Origin: Nocardioides luteus
GTDB lineage: Bacteria > Actinomycetota > Actinomycetes > Propionibacteriales > Nocardioidaceae
Reading direction: 5' to 3'
Assembly (NCBI RefSeq): GCF_015752315.1
Contig: NZ_JADOVJ010000001.1
Coordinates: 3,650,501-3,714,500 of the forward strand
DNA length: 64,000 bases
The stretch's first letter is position 1, and every line of letters starts with the position of its first letter. The position numbers and the translations under genes are program-made. The notes under the pieces are model-generated. The model had not been told where the DNA came from. It searched no databases and saw only the letters and a list, made by a program, of their open reading frames with translations. Below, one piece after another: positions 61,276-64,000 of this stretch.

Positions 61276-64000
61276 TCAGAGAAGCGGCGCCGTGTCGACG
61301 TCGTCCGGGCCGATCACACGACCGTCGTCCGCGACGCCTCGGATTCGCTGCAGCAGTGCATCACGCGAGACCCCCACGCCGTTCTCGACGTGGTCGAACA
61401 CCTTCTCCAGCACGAGGTCGTTGTTGCCCTGGAACGCGTTGCGACGCCACAGCGCGACAGCCTGTGCCTCCTGGATCTGCTGGTAGCCGGCCCGCTCGCG
61501 CGGCATCCAGACCGGGTAGCCGTTGGCGGTCGCCATGGCCTTGAGCCACAGATCATCGGCGTACAGCGCGGTCTTGGAGATCGCCTCGGTGTCGAAGGCG
61601 GCGGCGGGCAGCGAGTGCGGCGGGTAGAGGACGCCACCGATCCCGGTGGGGAGAAGCTGGTAGCTCGCCTTGCCACGCAGGTAGTTGCAGTCGTAGACCC
61701 AGCCGTCGTAGGACCGCAGGGTGCCATCGGGCCGGAACAGAGCAAGGTTCGCCCGCTGGCAGATGATGGCGTGCGGGTTCGCCACGTGCCCCTCGTACAA
61801 GGAGTCGATGAGGTTCTCGTCGTAGATCACGTCGTCGTCGACCGTGACCACGATCGCGTCGGGGTACTCCTGCATGGCGTAGAAGTACTTCTTGTGAGGC
61901 GCGATGTCGCCGTCCACCCAACGGATCCGGAAGCAGTCGCCCTGGCGGTCCAGGACCTCCTTCGGCACATCGGACTCCCGGTTGGGGAAGTTCTCCGTAG
62001 AGAGCCACAGGAGCACCTTGTCGGGCCGCCTCGTCTGTTCCACGAGGGAGTCGATGCACTGACCGATGGTGAGCATCCGGTGAGGAATCGAGGTGAGCGA
62101 CACCACGATCTCCCGCGTGCCTGAGGCAGCTCGTCCCCGCCCTCGATCAGCCGTTGACCTGGCCGGCTGGATCTTCCGACCCGCGCCGGCGGCGATCCGA
62201 CGCTCGAAGAGGGCTCCGAGGTCCTTGGCGTACGCGTCCATGCTGGCCCGCTCCTCGTACGCCCGCCTGGACGCGATGCCCATCTTCTCGAGGGTCGAGG
62301 CTTCCTTGTCCATCATGGCCATGAAGGCGTCGCGCAGCGACATCACGTCACCGGTGTCGACCACCAGGCCGTTCGCGTTGCTGACCATGTACTTCGCGCC
62401 GACGTTCTCCGTCACGATCAGGGGCTTGGACAGCATCGCTCCCTCGAGAGCGACCAGGGAGCACGACTCGTCGCGTGACGCGACCACCACGGTGTCCATC
62501 TGCGAGAGCAGCTCGATCTTCTTGCGCTCGTCGGAGATCACGCCGTGGTAGTGGATGTTCTCCTCGTCCGCGATCTGACCGAACACGTAGGAGGTCACCG
62601 ACGTGCCACTGTTGATGAACCCGCCCGCGAAGTGCAGCTCTGCCCGAGCGCGATACTCCTCCGGCATCGCCTTGAAGGCAGCGATGAAGACGTCGTATCC
62701 CTTGCGGTGCTCGACGGTACCGAGCTGGACGAACTTGAACGTGCCACCGGCCGCGATCTCGTACGGCTGCGCGTACTCGGACACGTCCACGACGCTGTTG
62801 CGGACGATCTCCACGGGACCGTCGGCGTGCTCCGCAACGGCAGCTGCGGCGTACTCGCTGACCACGCAGATGCTGCGGCTCTGGCGAAGCGTCTCCTGAC
62901 GCTCCGGAGCTGCGGCGAAGAAGTCCGGCAGGTTGGTCGCCTCACGGACGTACCAGACGAGCGGGATCCGACCTTCCAGGGCGCGAACGTAGTCGTCTGT
63001 CGCCACGGTGTTGCAGACGACGAGCTCGACACCGCTCTCGATGAGCTTGTTGATCCGCTTCGGGCCCAGCTGACCGGCGCGCACCACCTTCACGGAGATG
63101 CCGAGTGCCGCGAACTCCTTCGAGAAAGGACCGGGCTTCGCAGTCCAGACCACCGGCTCGTACCCCAGCGACATCGCGACCTTGCACATCCTGTGAAGGC
63201 TTCTGGGCGTACCGGTGTACGTCATCTCCGGCGAGACGAACACGATGCGTCGCGGCCGCGAGAGCTGCGCGGAGTCGTTCGCCGCGTCCGCGGACTCGAG
63301 GGCCTGGATCGGCCCGGTGAGGTCGAACAGGTCACCGAAGCGTTCGGTGTGCGTCTCCTCACCGAACAGCGCCGGTGTCGCGTCGTAGAGGAAGTCCTTG
63401 TAGACCTCGTGGGAGTACGACTCGTTCTCGATCGCCGCCTTCAGCGGGTTGAACGCGACGTAGGGAGAGATCGGGCGGATGTCCCGATAGTTCTTGGTCC
63501 GCGCCTGGTACGCCTCGACGAAGTCGACGATCCCGCGCTGCATCTCGGTGATCTGCTCGACATTGCGCGGAGCGTTGTTCCCCCGGAGGGCGACAGGCCG
63601 GCCGTCGTCGTCGAACCCATAACCCACGACGCTGGAAGCAACCTGGGTGAACAGATACTCGAGCGGGTGGTGCAGCAGATCGGTCTTGCGTGCCGCCTTC
63701 GGTCCGCCGGGCATCATGAACCTCGCCAGGTCCAGGTTGGACATCGGCGAGTACGCGTAGGCGCTGATGAACCCGTCAGACACCATGTCGGTGACCTGTT
63801 CGGTGCGGCTCGTGCACATGAGTGCACCGAGGACCTCGAGTTCACGGTCTGCCAACGCGGTGCGGAAGAAGTGGCGGAGGGTGGTGATGCAGGTGCCGCT
63901 CCAGCCGATGTCCACGATCAGAACCCGCCGGGCATCGCCGACGGCCTCGGTGAAGTATGCCTTCGCCGCATCGACGCTGGTGCGGTTGTGCTCCTCGATG
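61276..64000 (-). CDS. multi-domain glycosyltransferase (5' end outside window)
   Basis: The frame stays open to the window edge: residues before the GTG at 63915 (AYFTEAVGDARRVLIVDIGW) continue the fold, so at least 908 residues are present and the start lies beyond 64000. The first part (RVLIVDIGWSGT and on) resembles the end of HAD-type hydrolase modules found with glycosyltransferases. A GT4 domain follows (RIVFVSPEMTYTGTPRSLHRM; FVQLGTVEHRKGYDVF; VVASRDESCSLVALEGAML), then a third module starting IVVSLTSIPHRMLTIGQCID with VTVDDDVIYD, a GT2-like fold. It probably adds more than one sugar of a surface polymer. Confidence 0.85.
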   Translation of the reverse strand, partial: IEEHNRTSVDAAKAYFTEAVGDARRVLIVDIGWSGTCITTLRHFFRTALADRELEVLGALMCTSRTEQVTDMVSDGFISAYAYSPMSNLDLARFMMPGGPKAARKTDLLHHPLEYLFTQVASSVVGYGFDDDGRPVALRGNNAPRNVEQITEMQRGIVDFVEAYQARTKNYRDIRPISPYVAFNPLKAAIENESYSHEVYKDFLYDATPALFGEETHTERFGDLFDLTGPIQALESADAANDSAQLSRPRRIVFVSPEMTYTGTPRSLHRMCKVAMSLGYEPVVWTAKPGPFSKEFAALGISVKVVRAGQLGPKRINKLIESGVELVVCNTVATDDYVRALEGRIPLVWYVREATNLPDFFAAAPERQETLRQSRSICVVSEYAAAAVAEHADGPVEIVRNSVVDVSEYAQPYEIAAGGTFKFVQLGTVEHRKGYDVFIAAFKAMPEEYRARAELHFAGGFINSGTSVTSYVFGQIADEENIHYHGVISDERKKIELLSQMDTVVVASRDESCSLVALEGAMLSKPLIVTENVGAKYMVSNANGLVVDTGDVMSLRDAFMAMMDKEASTLEKMGIASRRAYEERASMDAYAKDLGALFERRIAAGAGRKIQPARSTADRGRGRAASGTREIVVSLTSIPHRMLTIGQCIDSLVEQTRRPDKVLLWLSTENFPNRESDVPKEVLDRQGDCFRIRWVDGDIAPHKKYFYAMQEYPDAIVVTVDDDVIYDENLIDSLYEGHVANPHAIICQRANLALFRPDGTLRSYDGWVYDCNYLRGKASYQLLPTGIGGVLYPPHSLPAAAFDTEAISKTALYADDLWLKAMATANGYPVWMPRERAGYQQIQEAQAVALWRRNAFQGNNDLVLEKVFDHVENGVGVSRDALLQRIRGVADDGRVIGPDDVDTAPLL

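Overview
The window is about 64 kb of very GC-rich, densely coded chromosome. Frequent GTG and TTG starts, many 1- or 4-base gene overlaps, a maleylpyruvate-isomerase-type (mycothiol-dependent family) gene and the smc/ftsY/PII/glnD/ffh gene set point to an actinobacterium. I would guess Nocardioides or another Nocardioidaceae, but no rRNA is present to prove it. I saw no tRNA, rRNA, insertion sequence, phage gene or CRISPR array.

Layout. (1) 1-5.6 kb: the end of a VanW-family gene, an amidohydrolase, a membrane-anchored FHA/trypsin-like protease and a secreted GH3 beta-glucosidase with a CebR-type operator. (2) 5.7-10.7 kb: housekeeping genes on the minus strand: two tandem PII genes under a GlnR-like box, glnD, ffh and a small NYN-domain protein. 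(3) 10.9-15.5 kb: surface-glycan genes (a methyltransferase, a double-GT2 protein and an RgpF-like/methyltransferase fusion). (4) 15.5-31.6 kb: a run of 15 minus-strand genes. It begins with a ROK repressor and a ribose-type ABC importer, passes through a Gfo/Idh/MocA oxidoreductase and a secreted ThuA-like protein, and ends in an EBO-like biosynthetic core: inositol-3-phosphate synthase, EboC-like UbiA prenyltransferase, TIM-barrel isomerase, EboA, EboB (TatD-like), EboE, a phosphodiesterase/phosphatase and two more TIM-barrel proteins, one with a Tat signal. (5) 31.8-35.3 kb: a secreted PQQ-type sugar dehydrogenase with a PKD domain, and a second ROK regulator. (6) 35.4-36.8 kb: ftsY and a small membrane protein. 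(7) 36.9-50.6 kb: glycosyltransferases, a methyltransferase, FUSC, an acyltransferase and others. (8) 50.7-54.3 kb: smc. (9) 54.4-64 kb: a pyruvyl transferase, a conserved coiled-coil mini-protein, a rhomboid-like protein, and a GT2/FkbM/acyltransferase/multi-domain GT set that runs off the end.

How the genes fit together. In many actinobacteria smc, ftsY, (amtB) PII, glnD and ffh form one block. Here the block is split by the sugar/EBO region and by glycan genes, and amtB is absent. The EBO-like core is the most interesting system. In the known EBO clusters a dehydroquinate-synthase-like sugar-phosphate cyclase (EboD) sits with EboA, B, C, E and F. Here an inositol-phosphate synthase, which does similar NAD-dependent cyclisation chemistry on a different fold, occupies that place, and the core is transcriptionally downstream of a sugar importer. 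I infer a pathway that turns an imported sugar or cyclitol into a prenylated or exported metabolite; the product is unknown. Three carbohydrate transcription units (GH3, the ABC/EBO operon and the PQQ-type dehydrogenase) each carry a TGTGA-N6-TCAC(A/G) CRP/GlxR-type site, which suggests common carbon control.
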